Source: Actinobacteria bacterium 69-20 (GTDB lineage Bacteria; Actinomycetota; Actinomycetes; Mycobacteriales; Nakamurellaceae). From it: a stretch of DNA of 64,000 nt. Position 1 is the first letter of the stretch; each line of letters begins with the position of its first letter. The DNA lies in NCBI GenBank assembly GCA_001897425.1, contig MKSW01000006.1:195668-259667 (forward strand), in the 5' to 3' direction. The notes below the pieces were generated by a model, which ran no database searches, was not told the origin of the DNA, and saw only the letters and a list, made by a program, of their open reading frames with translations. Below, in pieces: positions 27,985 through 37,547 of this stretch. The translations under genes and the position numbers were made by a program.

Positions 27985-29001
27985 TCACGAGGTGACGGTG
28001 GCCGGCACTCCCGGCGCGGACTCACCCGGATAGGTGAGGCCGATCTCGCGCCGGATCGCGTCCATCGTGCGCATCACCCGCACGCTCGTGGTCGCCGGCA
28101 TGACGTCCTCCGGGCCGGCCTCGCCCGCGATCCGCAGCTCCGCGGCCAGCGCCTGGTAGTGCATGCCGCGACCGTTGATCGGGGGATCGAAGCGTTCGAG
28201 AACGGCGTCATCAGCGTCATACACGGTGAACGCGGCCGTGTCGTGCCACACCGGATCGACCGCGATACGGCCGGATGTGCCCAGGATCGCGGCGGTGTTC
28301 GGACCGGGGGTGTCCAGCGCGCACTGAAGCAGCGCCTGCCGGCCGCCGGAGTATTCGAGAACGATCGCGTCCTGGCGGTCGACGCCGGTCGCGGTGCGTG
28401 CCGCCACGGCCAGGACGCGAGTGGGCGGCCCGAACAGATGGTCGGCGTACCAGACCGGGTAGATGCCGAGGTCCAGCAGCGCGCCGCCGCCGAGCGCCGG
28501 GTCATTGAGGCGGTGTGTCGGGTCGGCCGGCAACTTCTGGCTGTGGTCGGCGATGAGGGTGCGCACCTCGCCGATCGTGCCGGCGGCGATGATCTCGTCG
28601 ATGCGGACGATGTGCGGCACGTAGCGGGTCCACATCGCCTCCAGGACCGTCACACCGTGCTCGGCCGCCAGATCGGCCAGCTGCTGCGCCTCGACAGCGT
28701 TGATGGTGAACGGCTTTTCGACCATGACGTGCTTACCGGTGCGGATGGCGAGCTCGGCGTGCGGAGCGTGGAACGGATGCGGGGAGGAGACGTAGACAAT
28801 GTCGATGTTCGGGTCACAGGCGAGCTCCGCATAGCTGCCGTGGGCTGCCGGCACCCGGTACTCGGCGGCGAAACCCCGTGCCGTATCAAGGTTCCGGGAG
28901 CCGACGGCGCCGATCGTGATGCCGTTGGCCACCAGGTCGTGGCAGAACATGTGGGCGACCCAACCGGTTCCGAGGATGCCCCAGCGGAGCGGTGCGGTCA
29001 T
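27985..29001 (-). CDS. Gfo/Idh/MocA-family oxidoreductase
   Basis: NAD(P)-dependent dehydrogenase acting on a sugar or sugar derivative, 338 residues. Rossmann loop WGILGTGWVAHMF at residues 7-19; DIVYVSSPHPFHAPHA; catalytic Lys in GKHVMVEKPF; LGGGALLDLGIYPVW is the substrate-domain signature with the conserved Asp/Tyr. Last gene of the minus-strand run SIS - GH84 - oxidoreductase, suggesting a role in processing sugars released by the GH84 enzyme. A paralogue is encoded divergently at 31.3 kb. Confidence 0.9.
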   Translation of the reverse strand: MTAPLRWGILGTGWVAHMFCHDLVANGITIGAVGSRNLDTARGFAAEYRVPAAHGSYAELACDPNIDIVYVSSPHPFHAPHAELAIRTGKHVMVEKPFTINAVEAQQLADLAAEHGVTVLEAMWTRYVPHIVRIDEIIAAGTIGEVRTLIADHSQKLPADPTHRLNDPALGGGALLDLGIYPVWYADHLFGPPTRVLAVAARTATGVDRQDAIVLEYSGGRQALLQCALDTPGPNTAAILGTSGRIAVDPVWHDTAAFTVYDADDAVLERFDPPINGRGMHYQALAAELRIAGEAGPEDVMPATTSVRVMRTMDAIRREIGLTYPGESAPGVPATVTS

Positions 29002-29043
29002 CGTGTGTGTCCTTTCGGGGTGGGGCCTGTTCGGCGACCCGCG

Positions 29044-30402
29044 TCACGCGGCGGCGGCGAGCGCATCGCCGACCGTCATCTGCACCAGATCGCCGAACAC
29101 CCGCTTACCGTGAGAGGTGAAGCGTGCCAACGCTTCTTGAACCTGATCCGCGGCTGGCGGCTCCAGCGGCCCGCGAGAGCCGTGGCGCGCCAACAGCAGC
29201 AGCGCCCGCGCGCCCTCCCGTGCCGCCTCCAGCCAGGGCCGCGCCTCGTCGACGAGTGATTGATTGAGTGCCGCGCCTCCCGTCAGTTGGTCCACCGCGG
29301 AGATGACGCTGTTCGCCGCATCCGCGAGAACCTGTTCCGCACGGTCGGTCTCGCCGATGGACGCGAGGAACGCCCACTGGCCGACGGCCGTTGTCATCAC
29401 CGGTGAGTCCTCTGCCGCGAGGCACGACGAGCGCACATTGTCGGCGAACACCCGAAACGCGTCGGCGTCGGGGCCTGTCAACTCGTCGATGGCGGCCCGC
29501 CAGCTCGCCTCCGGGTCGTACTGCTCGGGGGACCACAGGTAGTCGGCGATGGTCGCGAACGCGATCTTCGACGACTCCGCCAGTTCCATGCCGTTCGCGA
29601 TCACGCCGGTCGCGAACCGGTACAGGTGCCGATCGCGGCCGCGGTACGGGCCGATGTGTAGCTCCCCGCCCATGGCGACGTCGTTCACCGGATAGTTGTC
29701 CCAGTACGTCACCGGCCGGGCCAGCGACCGGGCGGCCGTAGCGGCGTCGGCGAGGTCGATCGTCGCCGAGCAGATCGCCCGTCCGGTGTGGAACACCTCG
29801 ATCCTGGGGTCGATACCGCGCCCCAGACGGGTGAGGTACTCCTCGTCCCCGTACCCCCAGTACGCGGTGGGGCAGACGTACAGCGTGTCGCGAGGGCTGC
29901 GGCGAAGGACATCGTCATAGACGGATTCGATGAGCGCGATGTGGGCGTCGACCAGGTCGGCGAAACGGGCCCGATCCGCGGCATGCTGCAGGACGGTGGG
30001 GATGTCGTCGAGCAGCAGCCCGAATGCGGTGACGCCGAGATCGCCCACGGACGCGAGTTTGCCGGTGAGTGCGGCGATGTCGTCGCTGCTGGAGTACTGG
30101 ATCGACAGGCCGGGGGACAGGCAGAACACGAACGTGACGTCGCGCCGGCGGCACCGGTCGATGAGTTCGCTGAGGCGCCGGCGGCTCTCACCGAGGTACG
30201 GGCTGCGCCACGCGTGCCGCATCAGCGGGTCGTCCTTCGGCGAGTAGACGAACGTGTTCATGCCGTGCGCCGCGACGAAGTCGATCATGTCCAGGCGCTG
30301 CGCGTGCGTCCACGGCGTGCCGTAGAAGCCCTCGATGATGCCGCGCACGGCGAATGCGGGAGTGCCGGTTCGCGCGATACGGGTAGGTTCCGTGCCGGTC
30401 AT
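29044..30402 (-). CDS. GH84 beta-N-acetylglucosaminidase (O-GlcNAcase/NagJ-like)
   Basis: Predicted hydrolase of terminal beta-N-acetylglucosamine, 452 residues. AVRGIIEGFYGTPWTHAQR opens the TIM barrel, FVYSPKDDPLMR follows, and the adjacent catalytic aspartates are in FGLLLDDIP (family 84 uses a DD pair with substrate assistance). PTAYWGYGDEEYL and YWDNYPVNDVAM complete the active site. No signal peptide is seen, so it probably acts inside the cell on imported material, unlike secreted clostridial homologues. Stop-start overlap with the SIS gene upstream. Confidence 0.9.
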   Translation of the reverse strand: MTGTEPTRIARTGTPAFAVRGIIEGFYGTPWTHAQRLDMIDFVAAHGMNTFVYSPKDDPLMRHAWRSPYLGESRRRLSELIDRCRRRDVTFVFCLSPGLSIQYSSSDDIAALTGKLASVGDLGVTAFGLLLDDIPTVLQHAADRARFADLVDAHIALIESVYDDVLRRSPRDTLYVCPTAYWGYGDEEYLTRLGRGIDPRIEVFHTGRAICSATIDLADAATAARSLARPVTYWDNYPVNDVAMGGELHIGPYRGRDRHLYRFATGVIANGMELAESSKIAFATIADYLWSPEQYDPEASWRAAIDELTGPDADAFRVFADNVRSSCLAAEDSPVMTTAVGQWAFLASIGETDRAEQVLADAANSVISAVDQLTGGAALNQSLVDEARPWLEAAREGARALLLLARHGSRGPLEPPAADQVQEALARFTSHGKRVFGDLVQMTVGDALAAAA

Positions 30403-31265
30403 GATCCGTCCTCGCTCGATTCCGTGGGATGCGCCGCTGCTCGCTCGGCGTGGTCGGCATCGCCGGCGGCGGTGTTCAGGCTGCGGTACACCTCCGGCGG
30501 CGTGCCGCGCTGTACCAGTATCTCCGTGGCTTCGGCGACGATGGCGTTGACGATGGCCGCGCCGACCACGGTGGAGGTGGGGGCGACCGCGCGGTCGAAT
30601 CCGACGATCGTCACCGCGGCATCGCCGACGGTGCCGCCGTTGTCGATCACGAGGTCCGCGATGGTGTGCAATCGTGGCGCGTCGGTGGGCCGGGCGAGCG
30701 CGGACGTCGCGTGTTGAAGGCTGGTGATCGCAATGACCGTGGCGCCGAGTTTCCTTGCCGTGAGCGCCATGTCGATCGTCGTCGCGTTGCCGCCCGAGTT
30801 CGACGCGATGATCATGACGTCCCCATCGTGGATCGGATGGTCCGCCAGCAGCGCCTCCGCGAGCCCTGGCAAGCGCTCCAACGCGGTGCTGCGCGCTGTG
30901 CTGTGGTGCAGCATCAAACCGTCGAACAGGATCGGCGAGACGGCGACGAGACCGCCTGCCCGGTAATACATCTCCTCCGCCAACAGGTGCGAATGCCCGG
31001 TGCCGAAGACGTGGATGACGCGCCCGGCCCCGAGCGCATCGGCGGCCGCGGCGGCCGCTTGCGTGATCGCCGGCCAGGTGGCGTCGGTGAGGCGGGCGAT
31101 GAGGTCGGCGGCGGTGGCGAGGTAGCGTCGTCCGGCCGACGGCGCCGTTGTCGATACGACTTCCGGCGTCGCGCCCGGTTGGCCGTCGGGGCCTTGACGG
31201 GCCGCATACAGTGGCGTGACGTCGGTCGCGTTCGGCGACGGACTTGGGCGATCAGGTGGGTTCAC
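30399..31265 (-). CDS. SIS-domain phosphosugar isomerase-like protein
   Basis: Cytoplasmic SIS-domain protein, 288 residues. HVFGTGHSHLLAEEMYYRAG is the phosphosugar loop, and VMIIASNSGGNATTIDMAL is the second SIS loop with the characteristic Ser pair. Likely handles an amino-sugar phosphate from GH84 or importer substrates. The first 55 residues are Pro/Ala/Thr-rich. GTG 31265 has AAAGGA at good spacing and no other start codon precedes the domain. That places its first base one nucleotide away from the divergent gene's ATG, so each gene's promoter must lie inside the other's coding region. Confidence 0.8.
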   Translation of the reverse strand: MNPPDRPSPSPNATDVTPLYAARQGPDGQPGATPEVVSTTAPSAGRRYLATAADLIARLTDATWPAITQAAAAAADALGAGRVIHVFGTGHSHLLAEEMYYRAGGLVAVSPILFDGLMLHHSTARSTALERLPGLAEALLADHPIHDGDVMIIASNSGGNATTIDMALTARKLGATVIAITSLQHATSALARPTDAPRLHTIADLVIDNGGTVGDAAVTIVGFDRAVAPTSTVVGAAIVNAIVAEATEILVQRGTPPEVYRSLNTAAGDADHAERAAAHPTESSEDGS

Positions 31266-31266
31266 G

Positions 31267-32304
31267 ATGTCCTTTCGAGCGTTTCCGGATCCGGTGGTCA
31301 CCCCGTTGCGGGGCGGGCCGGCGGTGCGTTGGGGGATTGTCGCCCCCGGCGAGATCGCCGGTGATTTCACGAATGCGCTGCACACCCACACCGGCCAGCG
31401 CGTGGTCGCGGTCGGTTCCCGGTCGGCCGAGCGCGCCGCCGCGTTCGCCGCGCGTCACGGTATACCGCGCAGCCACGGGTCGTATGACGCGCTCTTCGCG
31501 GACCCGGCCGTCGACATCGTGTACGTCTCGTCGCCGAACAGTGAACATGCGCGCTTGGCGTGCGCGGCGATCGCCGCGGGCAAGCACGTGCTCGTGGAAA
31601 AGCCCATGGCCGCCTCCGCTGCCGAGGCCGGGACGATCGCCGGCGCGGCCCGCGCGGCGGGCGTCTTCGCGATGGAGGCGATGTGGAGCGCCTTCCTGCC
31701 GCAGACATCGATCGTCCGCACCCTGCTCGCCGACGGGGTGTTCGGCCGCATCGCGGTCGTCACCGCGGACTTCGGCGCTGACTTCTCCGGGATCCCGGAC
31801 GCCATCGTCTTCCGACCGGAGCTGGCCGGCGGCGTGCTGCGAGATATCGGCATCTACCCGCTCTGGTTCTCCTCGTTCGTGCTCGGCGCCCCGCAGACTG
31901 TCGACGCGTTCGGATCGATGACGCCGACCGGCGTCGACGAGCAAGCCGCGGTCGTCCTCGGATTCGCCGGCGGCGCCCAGGCGGTGCTGCACACCACCAT
32001 GGTCGCGGACACGCCCACCTGTGCCACGATCAACGGTACGGACGCCCGGCTCGAGGTGAGGCGCCCGTTCCTGATGCCCAGCGCCCTGTCGCTGTACCGT
32101 GCGGGCGACGACGACGGAGTGCACTGGCGAGACGAGACCGGCCTCGCCGGGCGCGACGGCCTGGCCTGGCAGGCGGTCGCCGTGGCGCAGCACATCGCCG
32201 ACGGACTGACCGAGTCTCCCATCCATCCGCTTGCCGAAACCCTTTCCGTATTGGCCACTCTCGATGAGGCCAGGCGGCAACTGCTGACGCGCGCGCACTC
32301 CTGA
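31267..32304 (+). CDS. Gfo/Idh/MocA-family oxidoreductase, second copy
   Basis: NAD(P)-dependent dehydrogenase of 345 residues. WGIVAPGEIAGDF (an atypical Gly loop, with Ala-Pro replacing the usual Gly-x-Gly), DIVYVSSPNSEHARLA, catalytic Lys in GKHVLVEKPM and GGVLRDIGIYPLWF are visible. It is divergent from the SIS gene and 121 bases upstream of the ROK repressor. The paralogue at 28 kb differs strongly outside the motifs, so the two probably act on different substrates. A GTG at 31216 is an alternative start but would overlap the divergent gene's N-terminus. Confidence 0.88.
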   Translation: MSFRAFPDPVVTPLRGGPAVRWGIVAPGEIAGDFTNALHTHTGQRVVAVGSRSAERAAAFAARHGIPRSHGSYDALFADPAVDIVYVSSPNSEHARLACAAIAAGKHVLVEKPMAASAAEAGTIAGAARAAGVFAMEAMWSAFLPQTSIVRTLLADGVFGRIAVVTADFGADFSGIPDAIVFRPELAGGVLRDIGIYPLWFSSFVLGAPQTVDAFGSMTPTGVDEQAAVVLGFAGGAQAVLHTTMVADTPTCATINGTDARLEVRRPFLMPSALSLYRAGDDDGVHWRDETGLAGRDGLAWQAVAVAQHIADGLTESPIHPLAETLSVLATLDEARRQLLTRAHS

Positions 32305-32327
32305 GCGACGGGCTCCGAAGCACTATT

Positions 32328-32347
32328 GGTAACGATTCTGCGATACC
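32328..32347. promoter_or_regulatory. Imperfect palindrome and AT-rich promoter region before the ROK gene
   Basis: GGTAACG-ATTCTG-CGATACC, 6 of 7 arm positions matching, sits in the only AT-rich stretch (32320-32395) between the oxidoreductase and ROK genes. TTACTG (32351-32356) and GATAGT (32372-32377), 15 bases apart, could be weak -35/-10 boxes. Autoregulation by the ROK protein is an inference. Confidence 0.4.
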
Positions 32348-32425
32348 CATTTACTGTTACACAAGTTTCCTGATAGTTTTCGACGCAATGTTCACCTCCC
32401 CGAGCCCCCGACGGCGCCTGCAGCG

Positions 32426-33637
32426 ATGACAGCTCCCGGTGACCAGTCCCTGCTGCGCGACATCAACGACCGCGCGGCACTCACGCTGCTGCTCGAACAC
32501 GGCGAGCTGACGCGCCACCGGCTGTGCGAACTGACCGGCCTCTCTCGGCCGACGGCCTCCCGCATCATGACCCGGCTGGAGTCCCTCGACCTCGTCTACG
32601 TGGCAGGGGTGGCCTCGGCCCGACGTGGCCCCAACGCCGCCAGTTACGCCGTACGCAGCGATCGGGTGCTCGGGGTCGCCATGAACGTGGATCGGACGTC
32701 GGTGCAGGCGACGGTCGTCGACCTGGCGGGCGCGGATCACCCCGTCGTGGAAGCCGCCCTGTCGAGGTCGGCAGGCGACCGTGGTCCCGTGGGGGTCGTC
32801 ACGGAGGCGGTTCGTGCGGCTTGCGCTGCGGCGGGGCTGGACGAGACCGCGGTGCGCATGGTGTGCCTCGGGGTCCCCGGCGCCGTCGATCGTCGCACCG
32901 ACGAGCTCAACTGCGTCGCCGGCCTGCCGGGTTGGCCACGCAAGGGCATCCACGCCGTGCTCCGGGCCGCCCTCGGCTGCGAGGTCACGATCGAGAACGA
33001 CGTCCACCTGGCGGCGATCGCCGAGCGGAACCTCGGATCGGGTCGAGGCGCGCAGAGCTTTGCGCTGCTGTGGCTCGGCGATGGGCTCGGCTCGGCCGTC
33101 GATATCGACGGCACCGTGCTGCGCGGGGCATCGGGGCGTGCCGGCGAGATCGACGCGCTCACGGTGCCACGCTGGGCGGTCGGCCTGGACCCGGAGGCAC
33201 ACGACCTCCAGTCCCTCGTCGGCGCCTCCGCGCTGGCCCGCGTCGCGCGCGAGCGCGACGTCACGAAACGTGGCTTCACGGCGCTGATGTCGGCGCTGGA
33301 GTCCCATCCTCGACGGGATGAGATCTTCGCGGTGATGGCCCCACGGGTCGCCGCCGCGGTGGCTGCCGTGCTGGCAGTGGTGGACCCGGATCGGGTCGTC
33401 CTCGGTGGGCCGATGGCCACCTGCGGCGGGCCGGCCTTGGAACGCCATGTCCAGGCGGCGATCCGCCGTCATACGCGATGGTCGCCGACGATCGTCACGA
33501 CCTCGGTCGTCGACCACCCGGTGTTGACCGGCGCGCGCGAATACCTGGCCACCGCCGTTCGCACGAACTTCCTCGACGAATTCAACGTCGAGCCATCCGA
33601 TTCCGAAAGTCCTGTACCAGGAAGGGTTCTGTCATGA
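32426..33637 (+). CDS. ROK-family transcriptional repressor (NagC/XylR type)
   Basis: Regulator of 403 residues. An N-terminal winged helix (LLLEHGELTRHRLCELTGLS, PTASRIMTRLESLDLV) is fused to a ROK sugar-binding domain (VCLGVPGAVDRRTDELNCV, VTIENDVHLAAIAE). The ATP loop of kinases is not conserved (GVAMNVDRTSVQA) and the zinc Cys cluster is absent, so it should sense rather than phosphorylate sugar. It directly precedes and overlaps the first binding-protein gene by four bases, and is presumably the controller of the 33-41 kb operon. Confidence 0.88.
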   Translation: MTAPGDQSLLRDINDRAALTLLLEHGELTRHRLCELTGLSRPTASRIMTRLESLDLVYVAGVASARRGPNAASYAVRSDRVLGVAMNVDRTSVQATVVDLAGADHPVVEAALSRSAGDRGPVGVVTEAVRAACAAAGLDETAVRMVCLGVPGAVDRRTDELNCVAGLPGWPRKGIHAVLRAALGCEVTIENDVHLAAIAERNLGSGRGAQSFALLWLGDGLGSAVDIDGTVLRGASGRAGEIDALTVPRWAVGLDPEAHDLQSLVGASALARVARERDVTKRGFTALMSALESHPRRDEIFAVMAPRVAAAVAAVLAVVDPDRVVLGGPMATCGGPALERHVQAAIRRHTRWSPTIVTTSVVDHPVLTGAREYLATAVRTNFLDEFNVEPSDSESPVPGRVLS

Positions 33638-35058
33638 GACAACGCTCCCGCGCCTTGCTCGCGGTCACCGCGCTGGCTGCCGCCGCGACGGTGCTCGCCG
33701 CGTGTTCCGGTGGTTCGACGGCAAACACCAACGGCGCGAACACTAACAGCGCGAACGCCGACAGCAGCGCTGGCGGATCCACGCCATCCGGTTCGTCCAC
33801 GTCGTCCGGCTCGTCCGCCTCGGGCGACACGAGCTCGCCGGCGCTGACCGGCACGATCTCGCTCTGGTACTACTTCAGCGACCGGGAAGCCGAGGTCATG
33901 CAGTCCGTCATCAACAAGTTCGAGGCCGCGAACCCCGGCATCAAGGTCGTAGTGCATGGGTCGCAAGACGACGAGAAGATCACCAAGGTCATCTCGTCCG
34001 GGGGCGATATCGATGTCGCCATGTCGCCGGGCACCGACAATCTCGGCGCGTTCTGCAGTTCCGGCGCATACGTCGACCTCGGTCCGTACATGAAGAAGAA
34101 CGGCGTGGCCGATTCGACGTTCGTCAGCGCGGCGCTGGACTACACGAAATTCAACGGAGTGCAGTGCGCCCTGCCGATGATGACCGACATGTACGGCCTG
34201 TATTACAACAAGGATCTGTTCGAGAAGGCCGGTCTCACGGCCCCGCCGAAGACGCTCAGTGAACTCAAGGATATGGCGCTGAAGCTGACGACCTATAACG
34301 CCGACGGGTCGATCAAGACGCTCGGCTTCAACCCCCTGATCGGTTTCTACGAGAACCAATCACCGCAATGGTCGTTCATCACCGGCGCTACCTGGATGAA
34401 GGACGGTAAGAGCACGATCGCCGATGATCCGGCCTGGTCCGACCTCATCACCTGGCAGAAGAGCATGGTGGACGCCATCGGCTACGACAAGCTGAAGGCC
34501 TTTACCGCCGGGCTCGGCGACGAATGGTCGGCGGACGAGGCATTCCAGACCGGCCAGGTCGCCATGATGCTCGACGGCGAATGGCGCACCGCGTTCATCA
34601 AAGACCAGGCGCCGAAGCTGAACTACGCGACCGCGCCGTTCCCGACCGGCGACAAATACACCGACCTCTACGGCGGCGGCTACAGCTCCGGCACCACGGT
34701 CGGCATGGCCAAGACCGCGAAGAACAAGGATCTCGCGTTCAAGCTCATCCAGTACCTGACCACCGACACCGGGGTCATGGTGACGCTGGCCAACGAGCTC
34801 GGAAATGTGCCGACCACCCATGACGGCCTGACCTCGCCGGACCTGAAGGGTCCCGACCAGTTCAAGACATTCCTGTCCATTGCCGACAGCGGGCACGTCC
34901 TGTCGCTGCCCAACACCGCCATCGGCAGCGGCACCTACACGACATTGGACGACTTCTGGCAGTCCTACCAGTCCGGCAGCGGCGGGGACCTCGCCGCCGG
35001 ACTGAAGAAGGTCGACGAGGACATCAACAATGCGCTCGCGCTGAGCGACGGTCCGTGA
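33634..35058 (+). CDS. Sugar-binding lipoprotein, first of a tandem pair
   Basis: Extracellular solute-binding protein, 474 residues, with signal and lipobox VLAAC near residue 24, then a 45-residue Asn/Ser/Gly tether. The binding domain has LWYYFSDREAEVMQSV and ITGATWMKDGKST-like family segments. ATG overlaps the ROK stop and GGAAGG precedes it. The mature domain is strikingly similar to the next gene product: both share KLKAFTAGLGDEWS, AFQTGQVAMM and TTYNADGSIKTLGFNP. Feeds the permease pair downstream; ligand probably a beta-linked disaccharide given the GH4 and kinase genes. Confidence 0.88.
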   Translation: MRQRSRALLAVTALAAAATVLAACSGGSTANTNGANTNSANADSSAGGSTPSGSSTSSGSSASGDTSSPALTGTISLWYYFSDREAEVMQSVINKFEAANPGIKVVVHGSQDDEKITKVISSGGDIDVAMSPGTDNLGAFCSSGAYVDLGPYMKKNGVADSTFVSAALDYTKFNGVQCALPMMTDMYGLYYNKDLFEKAGLTAPPKTLSELKDMALKLTTYNADGSIKTLGFNPLIGFYENQSPQWSFITGATWMKDGKSTIADDPAWSDLITWQKSMVDAIGYDKLKAFTAGLGDEWSADEAFQTGQVAMMLDGEWRTAFIKDQAPKLNYATAPFPTGDKYTDLYGGGYSSGTTVGMAKTAKNKDLAFKLIQYLTTDTGVMVTLANELGNVPTTHDGLTSPDLKGPDQFKTFLSIADSGHVLSLPNTAIGSGTYTTLDDFWQSYQSGSGGDLAAGLKKVDEDINNALALSDGP

Positions 35059-35119
35059 CATAGCGACCCGGCCGCGGCGGGCCTTCCCGCCGCGGCCGGC
35101 TGAGAAGGGAAGTGATGGC

Positions 35120-36553
35120 ATGAAGTTCCATCGCAGTGCGTGGACCGGTGCAGCGCTGGCCGCGGTGGCTGCAGTGACGCTCGCCGCATGTTCGAGCGCA
35201 GCCGGGCCGACGACGGGCGGCGGCGCGTCGAACTCGTCGGCGGACAGCGGGGCGGCGTCGAGCACGGGCGCCGGAGCGTCCGATGGCGCAGCGGCGTCGA
35301 CCGACAAGAGCACCGACACGGGCACCGACGCGAGCCCGGCCAAAGGCACCCTGACGCTCTGGCACTACTACACCGACCGCGAGGCGGATGCGGTCCAGAA
35401 GGTCGTCGACCAGTTCCAGGCCGCCAACCCCGGCATCACCGTAAAGATCACGGGAGGCCAAGGGTCCCAAGACATCTCGAAGGCGATCTCGACCGGGTCC
35501 GACATCGACGTGGTGATCCTCGGCGGTGGCAGCGACCTCGGTGTGATGTGCGGCTCCGGCGCTTTCCAGGACCTCGGCCCGCAGATCAAGAAGGACGGGC
35601 TCGACCTGTCCCAATTCGTGGACACCCCGCTGAAGTCCAGCGCGTACAACGGCGTCCAGTGCAGCCTGCCGCTGCTGTCCGACGTTTACGGCCTGTTCTA
35701 TAACAAGGACCTGCTGTCGGCAGCAGGATTCACCGAGCCGCCTAAGACCCTCGATGAGCTCGAGACGATGGCGCTGAAGCTCACCACGTACAACGCCGAC
35801 GGGTCGATCAAGACCCTCGGGTTCAACCCCATGATGGGTTTCTACGAGAACCAGAGCGGTCCGTGGTCGGCCGCGGTCGGAGCGGCGTGGATGGCGGGCG
35901 ACAAGAGCGCCATCTCCACCGACTCGGCCTGGGCGAAATTGATCGAATGGCAGAAGGCCTTCGTCGACAAGGTCGGGTACAGCAAACTCAAGGCGTTTAC
36001 CGCCGGGCTCGGCGACGAATGGTCCGGGGACAACGCATTCCAGACCGGGCAGGTCGCCATGATGATGGACGGGGAATGGCGCGTCGCCTTCATCGAGGAC
36101 CAGAAACCGGATCTGCATTACGGCACCGCCCCGTTCCCGGTAGCCGCGGACAAGGCCGACCTATACGGCGGCGGCCTGGCGATGTCTACCTATGTCGGTA
36201 TCGCCAAGACCGCGAAAGGCACCGATCTCGCATTCAAACTCGTCAAATACCTGGCGGCCGATACCGGTGCGCTCGTTACCTTGACGAATGAGATCAAGAA
36301 CATTCCGACGACCCAGGCGTCACTTGCCTCGCCCGACCTGAAGATCTCGGACCAATTCCGCACGTTCCTCGATATCGCAAAAAGCCCGCATGTGTTCACC
36401 GTTCCGCAGGTGGCTACCGGGACAGGCCCGCAGGACACCCTGCTGAACTACTGGGAAGAATTCCAATCCGGCGCCGGCGGAGACCTCACGGCCGGGCTGA
36501 AGAAGGTCGACGACGATATCGACAACGCGTTGGCCCTGAGCGCCGGACCGTGA
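35120..36553 (+). CDS. Sugar-binding lipoprotein, second of a tandem pair
   Basis: Paralogue of the preceding gene, 477 residues, own signal and lipobox (TLAAC), and a 40-residue Ser/Gly/Ala tether. The two proteins align end to end through LWHYYTDREADAVQKVVDQF and the C-terminus (AGLKKVDDDIDNALALS), clearly a tandem duplication; differences cluster around the putative ligand pocket segments (for example GGGYSSGTTVGMAK versus GGGLAMSTYVGIAK). A clear AAGGGAAGTG ribosome region precedes it. Two binding proteins sharing one permease pair would widen the substrate range. Confidence 0.88.
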   Translation: MKFHRSAWTGAALAAVAAVTLAACSSAAGPTTGGGASNSSADSGAASSTGAGASDGAAASTDKSTDTGTDASPAKGTLTLWHYYTDREADAVQKVVDQFQAANPGITVKITGGQGSQDISKAISTGSDIDVVILGGGSDLGVMCGSGAFQDLGPQIKKDGLDLSQFVDTPLKSSAYNGVQCSLPLLSDVYGLFYNKDLLSAAGFTEPPKTLDELETMALKLTTYNADGSIKTLGFNPMMGFYENQSGPWSAAVGAAWMAGDKSAISTDSAWAKLIEWQKAFVDKVGYSKLKAFTAGLGDEWSGDNAFQTGQVAMMMDGEWRVAFIEDQKPDLHYGTAPFPVAADKADLYGGGLAMSTYVGIAKTAKGTDLAFKLVKYLAADTGALVTLTNEIKNIPTTQASLASPDLKISDQFRTFLDIAKSPHVFTVPQVATGTGPQDTLLNYWEEFQSGAGGDLTAGLKKVDDDIDNALALSAGP

Positions 36554-36557
36554 CGCG

Positions 36558-37547
36558 GTGACGGAGTTGTCCAGCGTCGCCCGGCGGGCATCGGAACCGC
36601 CCGTCGGGCAACGACGTCGCACAGGCCGGCGCGCCAGCCACCGTGCCGCGTGGCTGATGCTCACGCCGGCGCTGGCCGGGCTGGCGATCTTCTTCGTCTA
36701 CCCGCTCGTCGCCAACGTGTACTACTCGTTCACGCGGTACAACCTGCTGCAGGCCCCCGAGTGGATCGGCTTCCGGAACTACACGTACCTCTTCACCAAG
36801 GACCCGAAAGTCGTTGCGGCGGCGCGGAATACGCTCTGGCTCGTCGTCATCCTGGTACCGGTGCGCATCGTGACGGCCATGGCGATGGCGGGCCTGCTGA
36901 CTCGGGCGAAACGCGCGGCCGGGTTCTGGCGCACGGTGTTCTACTTGCCCGCGCTCATCCCGCCGGTCGCGTCGATCGTGGCGTTCGTCTTCCTGTTCAA
37001 TCCCGGCACCGGGCCGGTGAACGCCGTGCTCAAGCTCGTCGGCATCAAGGGCCCGCTCTGGTTCAACGACCCCGCGCTCGCCAAACCGTCGCTGGTGCTG
37101 CTCGGCGTGTGGGTGATGGGCGACATCATGATCATCTTCTTGGCGTCGCTGCTCGACGTGCCCCAGGAGCAACACGAGGCGGCCGCCCTGGACGGAGCCA
37201 ATGCCGCGCAACGGATTCGGTACGTCACGCTGCCGCACCTGCGCCCGGTGCTGCTCTTCGCCATCGTCATCGGCGTCATCGACACGCTGCAGTACTTCAC
37301 CGAGGCGGCGGTCGCCTCGTCCGTCGCCAGCGGCCGATCCGGCGTCTCAGTCCAGCTCAACCAAGTGCTCGGCTACCCGCGCGATTCACTGCTCACCTAC
37401 ACGGAATGGCTGTACGTGCGCGGCTTCTCGAACTTCCAGCTCGGCTACGCGGCGTCCCTGGCGGTGGTGCTGTTCGTCGTCACCGGCGTCTTCCTGGCGC
37501 TGCTGCTGCGGCGGTTCGGCGCGTTCAGTCCGGACGGTCGGGTATGA
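36558..37547 (+). CDS. Carbohydrate ABC transporter permease, MalF type
   Basis: Inner-membrane permease of the second sugar importer, 329 residues. Basic N-terminus, then helix 1 (MLTPALAGLAIFFVYPLVAN). The EAA loop is EQHEAAALDGANAAQRIRYV followed by LPHLRP. GTG at 36558, four bases after the binding-protein stop. Couples by ATGA overlap to the MalG-type gene. Confidence 0.92.
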   Translation: MTELSSVARRASEPPVGQRRRTGRRASHRAAWLMLTPALAGLAIFFVYPLVANVYYSFTRYNLLQAPEWIGFRNYTYLFTKDPKVVAAARNTLWLVVILVPVRIVTAMAMAGLLTRAKRAAGFWRTVFYLPALIPPVASIVAFVFLFNPGTGPVNAVLKLVGIKGPLWFNDPALAKPSLVLLGVWVMGDIMIIFLASLLDVPQEQHEAAALDGANAAQRIRYVTLPHLRPVLLFAIVIGVIDTLQYFTEAAVASSVASGRSGVSVQLNQVLGYPRDSLLTYTEWLYVRGFSNFQLGYAASLAVVLFVVTGVFLALLLRRFGAFSPDGRV

